NCBI RefSeq assembly: GCF_947654165.1
Contig: NZ_CANTKB010000008.1
Span: 65,876 to 129,875, forward strand
DNA: 64,000 nucleotides
Direction of reading: 5' to 3'
Source: an uncultured Blautia sp.
GTDB lineage: Bacteria > Bacillota > Clostridia > Lachnospirales > Lachnospiraceae
This document shows, in pieces, positions 44,701 to 52,863 of this stretch (its first letter is position 1; each line of letters starts with the position of its first letter). Position numbers and translations under genes: made by a program. The notes under the pieces were generated by a model. That model was not told the origin of the DNA. It saw only the letters and a program-made list of their open reading frames with translations, and did no database searches.

Positions 44701-45040
44701 TTTGCTTCCCTCCCAATAGAATGTTCAAAATACCTTTTGCCTGTTCGTAAGTGAGTGTGTTTTTCAAATCAGCAAATATGCAAATACATTTTTTAATTTC
44801 GTTTTTTCTAAGAATTTCTTCCTTTTTTTCTGGTGTTAAAATGTAAATATAATCTCTTCCTCTACAACCAACATTACCCATTTGTCTGCCATATTTGTCA
44901 AATTGATTCATAGATTCATCAATTCTTATTCTCCCTGTTGGAGTTACCTTCGTAATGGTAGCAATTTTCTCAATTCTTGAATAGGATGCCTGTCTATATA
45001 GTACCTCATCTCCCACATTCACATTCAATTCTTCATTCAT
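44693..45040 (-). CDS. phage protein with small beta-barrel (KOW/SH3-like)
   Basis: 115 residues: VGDEVLYRQASYSRIEKIAT, TKVTPTGRIRID, GNVGCRGRDYIYILTPEKKE, then a helix. The strand pattern suggests an SH3/KOW-like fold for nucleic-acid binding. Family not recognised. Confidence 0.65.
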   Translation of the reverse strand: MNEELNVNVGDEVLYRQASYSRIEKIATITKVTPTGRIRIDESMNQFDKYGRQMGNVGCRGRDYIYILTPEKKEEILRKNEIKKCICIFADLKNTLTYEQAKGILNILLGGKQNG

Positions 45041-45417
45041 TTCTCAACAACTCCTTTCTTATACTCCCGTTCTTCATACGGTGTTTCAAGATATTCCTCA
45101 ACTTTCTGTTGCTCTTGCACCAAATGACGGAGTTTCTTCAAAAACGCTTTATTGGAAACATCGACCCCAAAATTATGTATCTTTTCCCATAAATTTTTAC
45201 GATCCTTTTCTTTCCTGCGTTCTTTTAACTCTTTCTGCCACGCAGTTGCCAGCCGGTTCCGTTCTTGCTTGTTTTTGCAGTCCTCAAGCTGATGTGTCCA
45301 TGTGTAGGTCTTACTGTTGTAATTATCAACCTTGGTCTTGGAATCGTTGAATTCTGTATGGCTGTTGTCGATCAGGTCAAGAAATTCTTGAATAATTTCA
45401 CTTGGTTTTCTTTCCAT
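45037..45417 (-). CDS. helical phage protein, about 126 residues
   Basis: MERKPSEIIQEFLDLIDNSH then a long charged helical body (KQERNRLATAWQKELKERRK) and EYLETPYEEREYKKG. Start 45417 chosen with AGGTGG upstream. No enzyme motif; placed directly after ssb. Confidence 0.65.
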   Translation of the reverse strand: MERKPSEIIQEFLDLIDNSHTEFNDSKTKVDNYNSKTYTWTHQLEDCKNKQERNRLATAWQKELKERRKEKDRKNLWEKIHNFGVDVSNKAFLKKLRHLVQEQQKVEEYLETPYEEREYKKGVVEK

Positions 45418-45432
45418 ATGCATCACCACCTA

Positions 45433-45861
45433 TCATGAGAATGGTAATTCTTCGTCTATTCCGTCCGGAATATTCATAAAACCGTCCGAATCAGTAGGCA
45501 TTGGAGGAGGTGCTGGTTGCGTGTTCTGGTTCTGCGTAATTCCGCCCTCTGCCCTTGTATCGACAAAGCTAAAACTGTCTACAATAAAGTTTGTCTGATA
45601 AACCTTATTGCCGTCCTTGTTGGTATAGTTTTCATTCTGCACATGGCAATGAACCACAATACGGCTACCCTGTCTGAAGAATTTTTCAATGTTTTCTGCC
45701 GTCTTACCAAAGGCTACCATGTTCAGGAAATCAGCTTTCACATCTCCTTTTTGGTATGCCCGGTTGACTGCAAGGGTAAACCTACCAACAGCAACATTAC
45801 TTTGCGAATATCTTAATTCCACATCACGGACTAAACGACCAAAAAAAGTACAACTATTCAA
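45433..45861 (-). CDS. ssb: single-stranded DNA-binding protein
   Basis: 142 residues: OB fold with MNSCTFFGRLVRDVELRYSQ, VAVGRFTLAVNRAYQK, and ADFLNMVAFGKTAENIEKFF, then a Pro/Gln-rich linker and the acidic tip DGIDEELPFS that docks replication partners. Protects phage single strands during replication and RecT recombination. Confidence 0.97.
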   Translation of the reverse strand: MNSCTFFGRLVRDVELRYSQSNVAVGRFTLAVNRAYQKGDVKADFLNMVAFGKTAENIEKFFRQGSRIVVHCHVQNENYTNKDGNKVYQTNFIVDSFSFVDTRAEGGITQNQNTQPAPPPMPTDSDGFMNIPDGIDEELPFS

Positions 45862-45864
45862 TTT

Positions 45865-46020
45865 TCATTCCTCCTCATATTCAATTCTCTCATATCCAAA
45901 CCATCCATGATCTGGTCCGCATCTATCAGTGCAAATAATCTCATCACAATCACAATGACAACATCTATTGCAATCTGGTTCTTCATCATCTGCCGTGTAA
46001 ATAACCTGTATCACATTCAT
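45865..46020 (-). CDS. 51-residue Cys-rich phage protein
   Basis: MNVIQVIYTADDEEPDCNRC, then CHCDCDEIICTDRCGPDHGW. Seven cysteines and nearby His and Asp suggest metal binding. ATG 46020 behind TGGAGG. Common next to phage ssb; function unknown. Confidence 0.7.
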   Translation of the reverse strand: MNVIQVIYTADDEEPDCNRCCHCDCDEIICTDRCGPDHGWFGYERIEYEEE

Positions 46021-46080
46021 TCCTCCATTATTTCTGCCTGTTCGAAGGCTAAAACACATTTCTCACATTTATTGTACGAA

Positions 46081-46173
46081 TTATCCTACAATCCACATTA
46101 ATTTACCGTTTTTATACTGATAGACCTTGTTCCCTAATTTTATAAAATACCATTCTGATTTGTAAGTATTCAC
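46081..46173 (-). CDS. 30-residue peptide
   Basis: GTG start with ACGGAGG: MNTYKSEWYFIKLGNKVYQY then KNGKLMWIVG. Beta-rich, aromatic and compact, with a clear ribosome site. Coding plausible but unproven. Confidence 0.4.
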   Translation of the reverse strand: MNTYKSEWYFIKLGNKVYQYKNGKLMWIVG

Positions 46174-46202
46174 TTAAAAACCTCCGTTCTCCTACTATTC
46201 AT

Positions 46203-46394
46203 CTAAATGTCTGCTTTTTTCGGATTGAGCAAGTCTCCTTCAACCTCAAAATATATGTACCGGCTACTTTGTTTTACTGGTTTATTAATATCCACATACT
46301 TCTTCAATAATTTAGAATATATTCGCAATTCTTTAATTTTGACCTTGAATCTTGCCCAAGTCTTCCCATTGCGTCCAAAAATACTTACTTCCAT
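46203..46394 (-). CDS. hypothetical phage protein, 63 residues
   Basis: MEVSIFGRNGKTWARFKVKI, a basic protein, then SSRYIYFEVEGDLLNPKKAD. No motif recognised. It follows the next upstream gene with 1 base between. Confidence 0.6.
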   Translation of the reverse strand: MEVSIFGRNGKTWARFKVKIKELRIYSKLLKKYVDINKPVKQSSRYIYFEVEGDLLNPKKADI

Positions 46395-46395
46395 T

Positions 46396-46689
46396 TTATC
46401 CTTCCAATCCTTTCTTCACATACTGAATTACCGAATTACTCATATCCAGATACCGATAAAACTTCACGCCGCCGCACTTCCGAAGCCTGTTAAAAACACG
46501 CTGTTTGGTTTCTGGGTCTTTATCTAAAATATCAATGATATATTTTGGATGAGAACGTAGTTTTCGTTCAATCTTCTCCTGCTCCTCACAGTATTCCAAT
46601 CCCTGAAATTCTCCCGGTAACAAACTCGGCATATACGGTCGAAACATCTGTGTAATCACAAAATCTTCAATTTTTAAGCACTCAATCAT
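46396..46689 (-). CDS. hypothetical phage protein, 97 residues
   Basis: MIECLKIEDFVITQMFRPYM then helical LRSHPKYIIDILDKDPETKQ and KFYRYLDMSNSVIQYVKKGL. Resembles small helical accessory proteins; overlaps the 117-residue gene by 8 bases. No family recognised. Confidence 0.65.
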   Translation of the reverse strand: MIECLKIEDFVITQMFRPYMPSLLPGEFQGLEYCEEQEKIERKLRSHPKYIIDILDKDPETKQRVFNRLRKCGGVKFYRYLDMSNSVIQYVKKGLEG

Positions 46690-47035
46690 GGTTGTTCTCC
46701 TTGTATTTCATCCTCAAATCATAAATGAATTGACAAATTTCCTCTGCGATTTCCTCTGATTCTTTAATCCCTGCAAGATGTCTTACATACTGCTTTCCGC
46801 AAATAACACAAGTTAATTTTCGTATCGTTTCCCATACCTGCCATGATACAATGCTGTTATCAAAAGCATCCGTCATCAGAGAATATCCTCCGCCACCATT
46901 TTCATCTCTGAACCATTTGTTTCTAGGCTCTTTTAAAACACTTTGCGTGTCCTCTCTTGATAAACAACCCTTATATTTTTTCTCAAACCGTTCTTCCAGT
47001 TCGCTTAAAATCTCTTGTTTTTCTGCTTCTGTCAC
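46682..47035 (-). CDS. hypothetical phage protein, 117 residues
   Basis: MTEAEKQEILSELEERFEKK, then a Trp-rich centre (DNSIVSWQVWETIRKLTCVI), a CX2C pair and a helical end. Possibly a small nucleic-acid-binding protein. Function unknown. Confidence 0.65.
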   Translation of the reverse strand: MTEAEKQEILSELEERFEKKYKGCLSREDTQSVLKEPRNKWFRDENGGGGYSLMTDAFDNSIVSWQVWETIRKLTCVICGKQYVRHLAGIKESEEIAEEICQFIYDLRMKYKENNHD

Positions 47036-47050
47036 ATAATCACTCCCTTC

Positions 47051-47776
47051 CTAAAATGGAAATTTCTTAAAAGCCACCTCTAATCCTGGAACCGCCACAT
47101 TCACATCAACTCTATCCCCGGCAACTTCCTTGATTTCTTTTAAAACCCTGTTTTGGTCGCAGACCTTATCTGACAAATGAATCAACGTTACCGTCCGCAA
47201 ATCAGGAGTTTTGTTCGCTTCGACAATTCCTTTACAAGTATTTAGCGAACAATGACCTCTTATCTGATGAGCGTAGTTTTCAGCTTCCCGATTTACCAAA
47301 TCTTCTATGTAATTGCACTCTATCACGAGATGCTGCACCCGTAGATTTTTGAAACTATATGGGCAATATTCCAAGTCCGTCATGAAAAGTAAACGCCCAA
47401 TACTATTTTCGCAAAAATAATATCCATAATTTTCTGTTCCATCATGTGGTAATTCAAATGGAATTATCTGAAACTTATCTACGCAAATTTTTTCCTTTGG
47501 TAACACAACAATAGCATACTCATTATTCTCGTAATTTTTTTTGACAGACGATGGCATAAACACCTTTATATGCAAATCAAGATATTTTTGTATGAATTTA
47601 CTGTGATCAGAATGGATATGGCTGCAAATCACGGCTTTTATCTTATTTATCTTAAAATCAATGCATCTCTTAATCAAAGTTAGGTTTATTCCAGCATCAA
47701 TAATTATTGCAGATTCTTCATCATGCAAAATATAGGAATTTCCTTTGCTCCCACTACCAATTACATCAAGCTTCAT
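47051..47776 (-). CDS. metallo-beta-lactamase-fold hydrolase
   Basis: 241 residues with IGSGSKGNSYILHD (about 6-20), then the metal motif CSHIHSDHSKF (about 52-60), a second Asp/His region LLFMTDLEYCPYS (about 130) and IECNYIE, and LIHLSDKVCDQN near the end. The pattern matches YycJ/WalJ-like MBL exonuclease or phosphodiesterase families carried by phages. Its start lies inside the end of the HNH gene (11-base overlap). Confidence 0.87.
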   Translation of the reverse strand: MKLDVIGSGSKGNSYILHDEESAIIIDAGINLTLIKRCIDFKINKIKAVICSHIHSDHSKFIQKYLDLHIKVFMPSSVKKNYENNEYAIVVLPKEKICVDKFQIIPFELPHDGTENYGYYFCENSIGRLLFMTDLEYCPYSFKNLRVQHLVIECNYIEDLVNREAENYAHQIRGHCSLNTCKGIVEANKTPDLRTVTLIHLSDKVCDQNRVLKEIKEVAGDRVDVNVAVPGLEVAFKKFPF

Positions 47777-48758
47777 ATTTTTTCACACTTCCAACGACAG
47801 TAAAAATTGCAGCTTCTTCATTCCATCCATTCCGTATTCTTTGGCAAATAGTACCGTATGGGACACAAGATATTTCACTCCATTGTTTTAATGTATGAAC
47901 TATGCCATTTATTTTCACATAATGGTTATTTCTTCTGTTGTTCGCTTGTGTTTTTGAATCCACCCATCTGCAATTTGATGGTTCATAATTTCCATTTACG
48001 TTGATACGATCAATACTTAAATGATCTGCATATCCATTTTCGATAGACCACTCGTAAAATTTTCTAAAATCATGCCATTCGTAGTTAACAGAAATTCCTC
48101 TTTCTCCATAATCCTTATAAGAAGTAGCATTTCTGTTTTCACATCTTTGTATCATATGTGACCATATTTGATAAATTCTTTTTTTTGATAAACCATGTGT
48201 AGTTGCTGAATTAACTGTTAAACATCCACAGCTTTTGGAATCACCACTTAATAATTGATCTGCTCTTACATATTTTCTGGTTCCACAATCGCATTGACAT
48301 AACCAATATGTTTTTTCATTTTCCATTTTGAATTCTTCAAGAACCAACCAACGCCCATACCTGCCACCACTTAAATTTTTAAATGTTTTTTCATGCAATC
48401 GCTCTTTTCTATAGCATCCACAAGAAACAACTGCTCCGTTTCTTAAAGAATTTGATAAAACAGATACTTCGTTTCCACAATCACATTTACATAGATATTT
48501 CCAGTATTTACCACCACTCGGAACAATGTGAATATGATCCTTTTTTATTACAGTCAGTCTTCCAAACCTTTTTCCAGTTAAGTCTTTCGCCTTCATGCAC
48601 CCACAACTTTTAACTTCCCCAGAATTAAGTTTTCCTGTCTTAACTATTTTTTCATTACCGCAATCGCATTTACATAAGTAACTCCCTTTCCCTACATATT
48701 TTTCTGCAACTAGCATCCAAAACCTTTTTCCGGTCAAATCATATGTCCGTTCTCCCAT
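47766..48758 (-). CDS. HNH-type protein with three CDCG/CGC zinc-ribbon modules
   Basis: 330 residues, paralogous to 41351-42403. Three modules (starting near 4, 57 and 119), each DLTGKRFG...CKCDCGN...KSCGC, then the HNH-like end DYGERGISVNYEW and LSIDRINVNGNYEPSNCRWV, plus an extra ~40 residues ending in an apparent helix-turn-helix (LKQWSEISCVPYGTICQRIR), which the other copy lacks. A probable phage homing endonuclease. Confidence 0.82.
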   Translation of the reverse strand: MGERTYDLTGKRFWMLVAEKYVGKGSYLCKCDCGNEKIVKTGKLNSGEVKSCGCMKAKDLTGKRFGRLTVIKKDHIHIVPSGGKYWKYLCKCDCGNEVSVLSNSLRNGAVVSCGCYRKERLHEKTFKNLSGGRYGRWLVLEEFKMENEKTYWLCQCDCGTRKYVRADQLLSGDSKSCGCLTVNSATTHGLSKKRIYQIWSHMIQRCENRNATSYKDYGERGISVNYEWHDFRKFYEWSIENGYADHLSIDRINVNGNYEPSNCRWVDSKTQANNRRNNHYVKINGIVHTLKQWSEISCVPYGTICQRIRNGWNEEAAIFTVVGSVKKYEA

Positions 48759-48764
48759 TTGGCA

Positions 48765-49703
48765 TCACCTCACTTTCTGATAATCTTCAAATCTTGGCGT
48801 ACTTTCAAAAACCGCCCTCATATTTACCCATCTTTGTATTTTCCTAACTGTGTCTTTTGGTTTTGTGTGTTGCTTATCGTATATCATTACATATGGCCAG
48901 TAACCCAAATTTCTAAGTGTATATATTCTTTCTAAGTCATGTTCTATGGTAGTATTGAAATTTGTCAGAACATATACTGTAAGCTTCCTTTTATCCCAAC
49001 CAGAAATCTCCTTAAACATCTTGAATTTTGGAATAATTTTATCTTTGTCCTCATATCTATCCCAAGCAAAATGAATGTTTTTAGTTTTAATTTTCTTTAT
49101 CATTTCTGCTTTTTCTTCTGTCATAAGGCGAATGTCAACGCCTTGTGAAAAATCAACCCACGATTCGGAATCAATAAGCTGTTGGAAAATATCTTTCCAT
49201 TCTTTACAAGCAATAGGATTAGGGTCAAGGAGAACTATATTTTTCTGGTATTTCCAAAACTCCGATAGATCAGCTACCTTATATGATTTTCTTCCCTCTT
49301 TTGCTTCGACATGGCAAAATTCACAACCTCTTGGACAACCACGGCTCATAAAACCGTATGCTGTATCTTTCGTCAACTCTGGATAAAGGCTGTAGTCTGG
49401 GTAAATATGTTCAATCTCTTGGAGCAACTGAATATCATTTTCTGTATGATAAATTTCCTTTCCGTTTATCAGTTCAATGCAGTAGCCGCTACCACCTTTA
49501 ATAATTTCATCAGAATCTATGTAATATTCATAATCTGGAGTAAAACTGAATACTTTTGACATATACACCTTATCCATATAACCACTAAATAATGGCTGAT
49601 ACCACTCCACTGAATCTCCTTGCTGCTTGTGCCACGCTGACAGTTTCATAAGCGGCAAGTTCGGAAAATTGTGTCCATCAACATCAATAAGTCCAATTTT
49701 AAT
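48765..49703 (-). CDS. radical SAM protein starting with ATT (or a lost ATG)
   Basis: 312 residues when read from ATT 49703: KIGLIDVDGHNFPNLPLMKL then SAWHKQQGD, the expected beginning of this family. The [4Fe-4S] motif is SRGCPRGCEFCHV (CX3CX2C, about 120), with LLDPNPIACKEW and FSQGVDIRLMTEE following, as in MiaB-type radical SAM barrels with a B12-like N-terminus. The AGCGAGGTGA site fits the ATT position. Starting at the TTG 49658 would remove conserved residues. Substrate unknown. Confidence 0.85.
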   Translation of the reverse strand: MKIGLIDVDGHNFPNLPLMKLSAWHKQQGDSVEWYQPLFSGYMDKVYMSKVFSFTPDYEYYIDSDEIIKGGSGYCIELINGKEIYHTENDIQLLQEIEHIYPDYSLYPELTKDTAYGFMSRGCPRGCEFCHVEAKEGRKSYKVADLSEFWKYQKNIVLLDPNPIACKEWKDIFQQLIDSESWVDFSQGVDIRLMTEEKAEMIKKIKTKNIHFAWDRYEDKDKIIPKFKMFKEISGWDKRKLTVYVLTNFNTTIEHDLERIYTLRNLGYWPYVMIYDKQHTKPKDTVRKIQRWVNMRAVFESTPRFEDYQKVR

Positions 49704-49708
49704 TTATT

Positions 49709-49864
49709 TCACCTCGCTTTCTCTTTATCTTCTTTATACGGAAACATTCTCTTAAGTTCCTGCTTTGATTTTTCCTCCATATCTTCATCAAAATTAAAAT
49801 AGCTGATGTTCCAATCTTTGTACGCTAACACTGGTACTGAAATAGTTACCCCCGTTCTGCTCAT
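49709..49864 (-). CDS. 51-residue phage protein
   Basis: MSRTGVTISVPVLAYKDWNI then a charged tail. The ATG overlaps the tail of the decayed coiled-coil gene (ATGA), and it sits 5 bases ahead of the radical SAM start. No family recognised. Confidence 0.6.
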   Translation of the reverse strand: MSRTGVTISVPVLAYKDWNISYFNFDEDMEEKSKQELKRMFPYKEDKEKAR

Positions 49865-50178
49865 AGACCAAACCTATTACAGAAACCACAAATCATGCTG
49901 TTCATTTCTTGCATATGGTTTATAACCTCCGAAACGCTTCTGTATTTCTGAATCTGATTTTTCATATCTTCCTATGTCAATTCCGTATATTCCAAAAGCC
50001 TATGAATCCATTCATCTTTCTGCCTGATGCTTTCTTCGAGTTCCAAAATCTTCTGATTCAAAATTTCGATTTCACGAAGATTTTCTTTGATTTCACGTTG
50101 TAAAGCGGAAATTTCATGACGGTACTTCGCACGTTCCTTATCAAATGCAAGGTCTTTCTTAGATTTTACTGTTTTCAT
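49861..50178 (-). pseudogene. coiled-coil protein (module copy B), internal TAG
   Basis: Paralogue of 31815-32132. The same MKTVKSKKDLAFDKERAKYR start and heptads run to YTELT, then TAG at 49972-49974 replaces the GAG of copy A; the same frame continues EDMKNQIQKYRSVSEVINHM and ends RFGL. A one-base nonsense mutation has cut the last ~37 residues; the first 68 remain translatable. Confidence 0.8.
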
Positions 50179-50186
50179 ATCTCCCC

Positions 50187-50360
50187 TCACTTTGCCGGTT
50201 GCTGAAGCCATTCCAAGCAACAGTCATAGCAGCCTTTTTTATTGCATAAGTCTGGTTCTGTATCATAAGGACACATGATGATTTCTGCTAATTCAGAATC
50301 AACTTTTTCCCTTATCTTATCTCCATTTGTCGGCTTGTGGTCTGAAATAATCTCAATCAT
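50187..50360 (-). CDS. small phage protein MIEIISD family (module copy B)
   Basis: 57 residues: MIEIISDHKPTNGDKIREKV, CNKKGCYDCCLEWLQQPAK. Copy A keeps the same start and EWLQ end but has a longer, different Cys segment. GGAGG before ATG 50360. Confidence 0.7.
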   Translation of the reverse strand: MIEIISDHKPTNGDKIREKVDSELAEIIMCPYDTEPDLCNKKGCYDCCLEWLQQPAK

Positions 50361-50361
50361 C

Positions 50362-50538
50362 TTAACCTCCGTATATAACTTTTCTGTTTTCAACATGGTT
50401 TTGTACTTTGTAGCAACACTCTGTTCCATCTAAATCTGCAAAACTGTAGGGAATCAGTAACTTAATATGTTTCGGATTCATTGCACATCTTAAACATCTG
50501 CATTTCCTATTTGAGCAATATGTAATATCTTCACTCAT
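50362..50538 (-). CDS. small Cys-containing phage protein (module copy B)
   Basis: 58 residues: MSEDITYCSNRKCRCLRCAM, HIKLLIPYSFADLDGTECCY. The ATG overlaps the previous stop. More cysteines than copy A (CX4CX1CX2C then CC), consistent with a zinc finger. Confidence 0.7.
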   Translation of the reverse strand: MSEDITYCSNRKCRCLRCAMNPKHIKLLIPYSFADLDGTECCYKVQNHVENRKVIYGG

Positions 50539-50882
50539 AAATCTTCCTCCTTTGGAAACTTGAATACTGCGTTATTGATATACTCAATTTTTGATGGTTC
50601 GTTTGGAATACTCGCAATTATTGAACAATCCAAAATACCTTTTAACCTATCATCGTCAATTTCTGGTATTTCCACATTTTGAAAAATAATCGGCATACCG
50701 CTGTATGCTTTGTGAAGAAGCTGCATTGCCTTTTCTGCTTTTTCTGGTGTGCTATACTCTGCAATAACCGTTCCTTTCCCTGTGTCTCCGGCCATATTCA
50801 TTTTTATAAATGTTCCTGTTGCACGAATGACTATAATTTCAAAAGGAATACTTATCAAACCATTCTGCGAAATAATCCTCAT
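50535..50882 (-). CDS. hypothetical phage protein, 115 residues
   Basis: MRIISQNGLISIPFEIIVIR, then EYSTPEKAEKAMQLLHKAYS: strands then helix, like a small alpha/beta domain. It is inserted between two genes that are adjacent in module copy A. No family recognised. Confidence 0.65.
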   Translation of the reverse strand: MRIISQNGLISIPFEIIVIRATGTFIKMNMAGDTGKGTVIAEYSTPEKAEKAMQLLHKAYSGMPIIFQNVEIPEIDDDRLKGILDCSIIASIPNEPSKIEYINNAVFKFPKEEDL

Positions 50883-50883
50883 G

Positions 50884-51051
50884 TCACACCTCCAAATCTC
50901 CTTTTATTAACCTGTTATATGTCCAATCAAGTAACATAATCAAATCATCCTTAGTTGTTCCGTTGTGCGTTTCAAGTTCTAATTCTTCTTTTACAATCCT
51001 AAGTTTTTCTCTATCACTACAATCACAAAACTTTTGTCTGTTATACTTCAT
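50884..51051 (-). CDS. 55-residue phage protein (module copy B)
   Basis: MKYNRQKFCDCSDREKLRIV and THNGTTKDDLIMLLDWTYNR, matching copy A at 32541-32717. GGAGGTGTGAAG before the ATG. Confidence 0.75.
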   Translation of the reverse strand: MKYNRQKFCDCSDREKLRIVKEELELETHNGTTKDDLIMLLDWTYNRLIKGDLEV

Positions 51052-51053
51052 CT

Positions 51054-51314
51054 TCACACCTCCGGCATCTGGAAAACTCCGTTTTTTACATATGAATTAT
51101 TACCTTTAGTACTGTTAAGACTGATATAGTTCATACAAATTTCATCCAAAACCTCAATGGCTCGTTCTTTGGTTTTGTAATATCATAAAATTGTTGTCTG
51201 GTCTTCATTCGGAGAATTATTTCCAAATCCGTAAATTTCATTTTCCAAATTCATCCATAATGTGCATCCAGACATATCAAAAATCGTTTTCTTATCCTGC
51301 GACCTAATCAGCAT
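51054..51314 (-). pseudogene. 86-codon phage gene with an internal TGA
   Basis: MLIRSQDKKTIFDMSGCTLW to QTTIL, TGA at codon 44 (51183-51185), then YYKTKERAIEVLDEICMNYI to the stop at 51054. The segment after the stop (KTKERAIEVLDEI) clearly belongs to the same protein; a GGA-to-TGA change at this Gly position is the simplest explanation. GGAGGAAG precedes the ATG. Confidence 0.7.
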
Positions 51315-51828
51315 TTTCTTCCTCCATTCTCCGCAACTGGCGGTCAAGTTTAAATTCTATCTGTTCCGAAACTTCATCTTCCGCAGATAATAAATATGTA
51401 ATCTGCTTTGCCATAATGATTACATCGGCAAGCTCATCTATAATAGCCGTTCTTTCTTTGCAGTCAGAAGATTCAGATCGAAGAGAATCGCCACGCTCCC
51501 TATGCCATTTGCAAATAGCCTTTTGCAACTCTGAACATTCTTCAATCATCATCATGGACTGCTTTTTGAAACCGTAATGGTAGGCTATGTTATGGCATTT
51601 TTGCATCTGTGATTCGCTTGGAAAACAATTTATATTGAATGGAATCAATCTTTCTATCGGAATACCAAGTGCAATAGAAACTTTTTGTAATGTCTCGATT
51701 TTAGGATTGGCTTTCCCTAATTCATATCGTCTTATTGCTGAATCCTCCATACCGCACCTTTTTCCTAGTTCTTCCTGCGTTAATCCTTTTTCTTTTCTAA
51801 TTGCCTGTATCTTTTCTCCTACCGTCAT
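51304..51828 (-). CDS. XRE helix-turn-helix fused to a MazG-like domain
   Basis: 174 residues: HTH MTVGEKIQAIRKEKGLTQEE to LGIPIERLI (about 1-60), then a helical MazG-like part with the metal motif MMMIEECSELQKA (about 96-108) and IIDELADVIIMAKQ (about 140). MazG-type enzymes hydrolyse NTPs or modified nucleotides. The fusion is unusual; I see no frameshift at the joint. Start 51828 follows the stop of the preceding gene. Confidence 0.78.
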   Translation of the reverse strand: MTVGEKIQAIRKEKGLTQEELGKRCGMEDSAIRRYELGKANPKIETLQKVSIALGIPIERLIPFNINCFPSESQMQKCHNIAYHYGFKKQSMMMIEECSELQKAICKWHRERGDSLRSESSDCKERTAIIDELADVIIMAKQITYLLSAEDEVSEQIEFKLDRQLRRMEEENAD

Positions 51829-51832
51829 ACTT

Positions 51833-52018
51833 TTACCGCAATGGTCGGTATAGTTCTTTTCTTGCCTCACCACACCAAATCCTTTCTCCTGTATTTGTCT
51901 GAACTGTCACAATTCCATCTCTAAATCGGTATCCATCAACAATTTTTCCTTGCTTCCATTTCCCATCATGAAAAATTTCTGCCGGTTGACCTACTACATA
52001 CGGAAATTTATCAAACAT
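51833..52018 (-). CDS. hypothetical phage protein, 61 residues
   Basis: MFDKFPYVVGQPAEIFHDGK, then GKIVDGYRFRDGIVTVQTNT: beta-rich, SH3-like. Ends TAA right before the HTH-MazG start. Function unknown. Confidence 0.65.
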   Translation of the reverse strand: MFDKFPYVVGQPAEIFHDGKWKQGKIVDGYRFRDGIVTVQTNTGERIWCGEARKELYRPLR

Positions 52019-52059
52019 TTCATTCCTCCCCGAAAAATGTTTCTCTCATATCACATGGC

Positions 52060-52524
52060 TTACGGATAATAAACCAAACAATAAGGAAAATATTTTTTTA
52101 CCATCATCCTTGTTTCTTCGTCTGGAACATATGAGCAAACAGCGAAAACCTCCTCTTTTTTATAACCAAGTTTTGGAAATTGCTCTTTTATAAATTCCTG
52201 TATAGTCATAAAGAAAAATTGCGAGTTGTCTGTTCTTAGAACATCCTTAATTGAAGTCGAACAGTCTACCCCGATATACTTTTCGTAATCCTTGAAATAC
52301 CATGACTGAAACGCATATGCACATCCGAAATCTATAATAATTTTTGACTTTGGAATAAACATTGCAACTTCCTTATATACCTTTTCAAATCCCAAAAATG
52401 TATAATCCAATTCCGCTGATGCTGTATTCGATTCAGAAAATATTTTATCTATTTTATCCTTTGGAATCAGTTTGAATAACTCACATGGTTCATTTCTAAA
52501 CACCTGTTGTAATGTACCTATCAT
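52060..52524 (-). CDS. SAM-methyltransferase-like phage protein
   Basis: 154 residues; an SAM-binding motif I IIIDFGCAYAFQSWYF (about 66) and YIGVDCSTSIKDVL follow the Rossmann pattern, but no motif IV is evident and the protein is short. It may be an inactive or specialised methyltransferase. It overlaps the next gene by 4 bases. Confidence 0.6.
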   Translation of the reverse strand: MIGTLQQVFRNEPCELFKLIPKDKIDKIFSESNTASAELDYTFLGFEKVYKEVAMFIPKSKIIIDFGCAYAFQSWYFKDYEKYIGVDCSTSIKDVLRTDNSQFFFMTIQEFIKEQFPKLGYKKEEVFAVCSYVPDEETRMMVKKYFPYCLVYYP

Positions 52525-52820
52525 AATTCGATCTCCAATTCATTCACATGGAAGATGTGCCCAAATGTCCCGATTTTTCCATACACTACATCATTTCCAA
52601 ACAACGAAACATTATTGTTGTCTCCGTACTTTGCGTGACGTATCGCATACTCCAAAGCTGCCGGATTTCCAGCTGCGTACATCCATGAACATCCGCTAAC
52701 ATTTTCCCACCAATCCTCAATAACGAAATCCTGTCCGCTCATATCCTGTCCAAAAGAACTGATTCCAACTCCTTGTTTCGTCTTTACTGTCTGACCTGCA
52801 TATTTGAATTTTTCTCGCAT
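52521..52820 (-). CDS. hypothetical phage protein, 99 residues
   Basis: MREKFKYAGQTVKTKQGVGI, then DWWENVSGCSWMYAAGNPAA and a Gly/Asn-rich end. AAAGGAAA before ATG 52820. The Trp/Gly-rich middle is distinctive but not assigned. Confidence 0.65.
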   Translation of the reverse strand: MREKFKYAGQTVKTKQGVGISSFGQDMSGQDFVIEDWWENVSGCSWMYAAGNPAALEYAIRHAKYGDNNNVSLFGNDVVYGKIGTFGHIFHVNELEIEL

Positions 52821-52863
52821 ATCGTTTCCTTTCTTCAAGGGCGGATAAACCGCCCTAATAATT

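Noticed and set aside
29905..49320. Scattered TGTCGAA/TTCGACA motifs as 0A boxes for the phage Spo0A-like protein
   Set aside because: Several seen (e.g. near 29910, 33055, 47220, 49307) but mostly inside coding sequence, and the number is about what chance gives for a 7-mer. A scan with a weight matrix would be needed.
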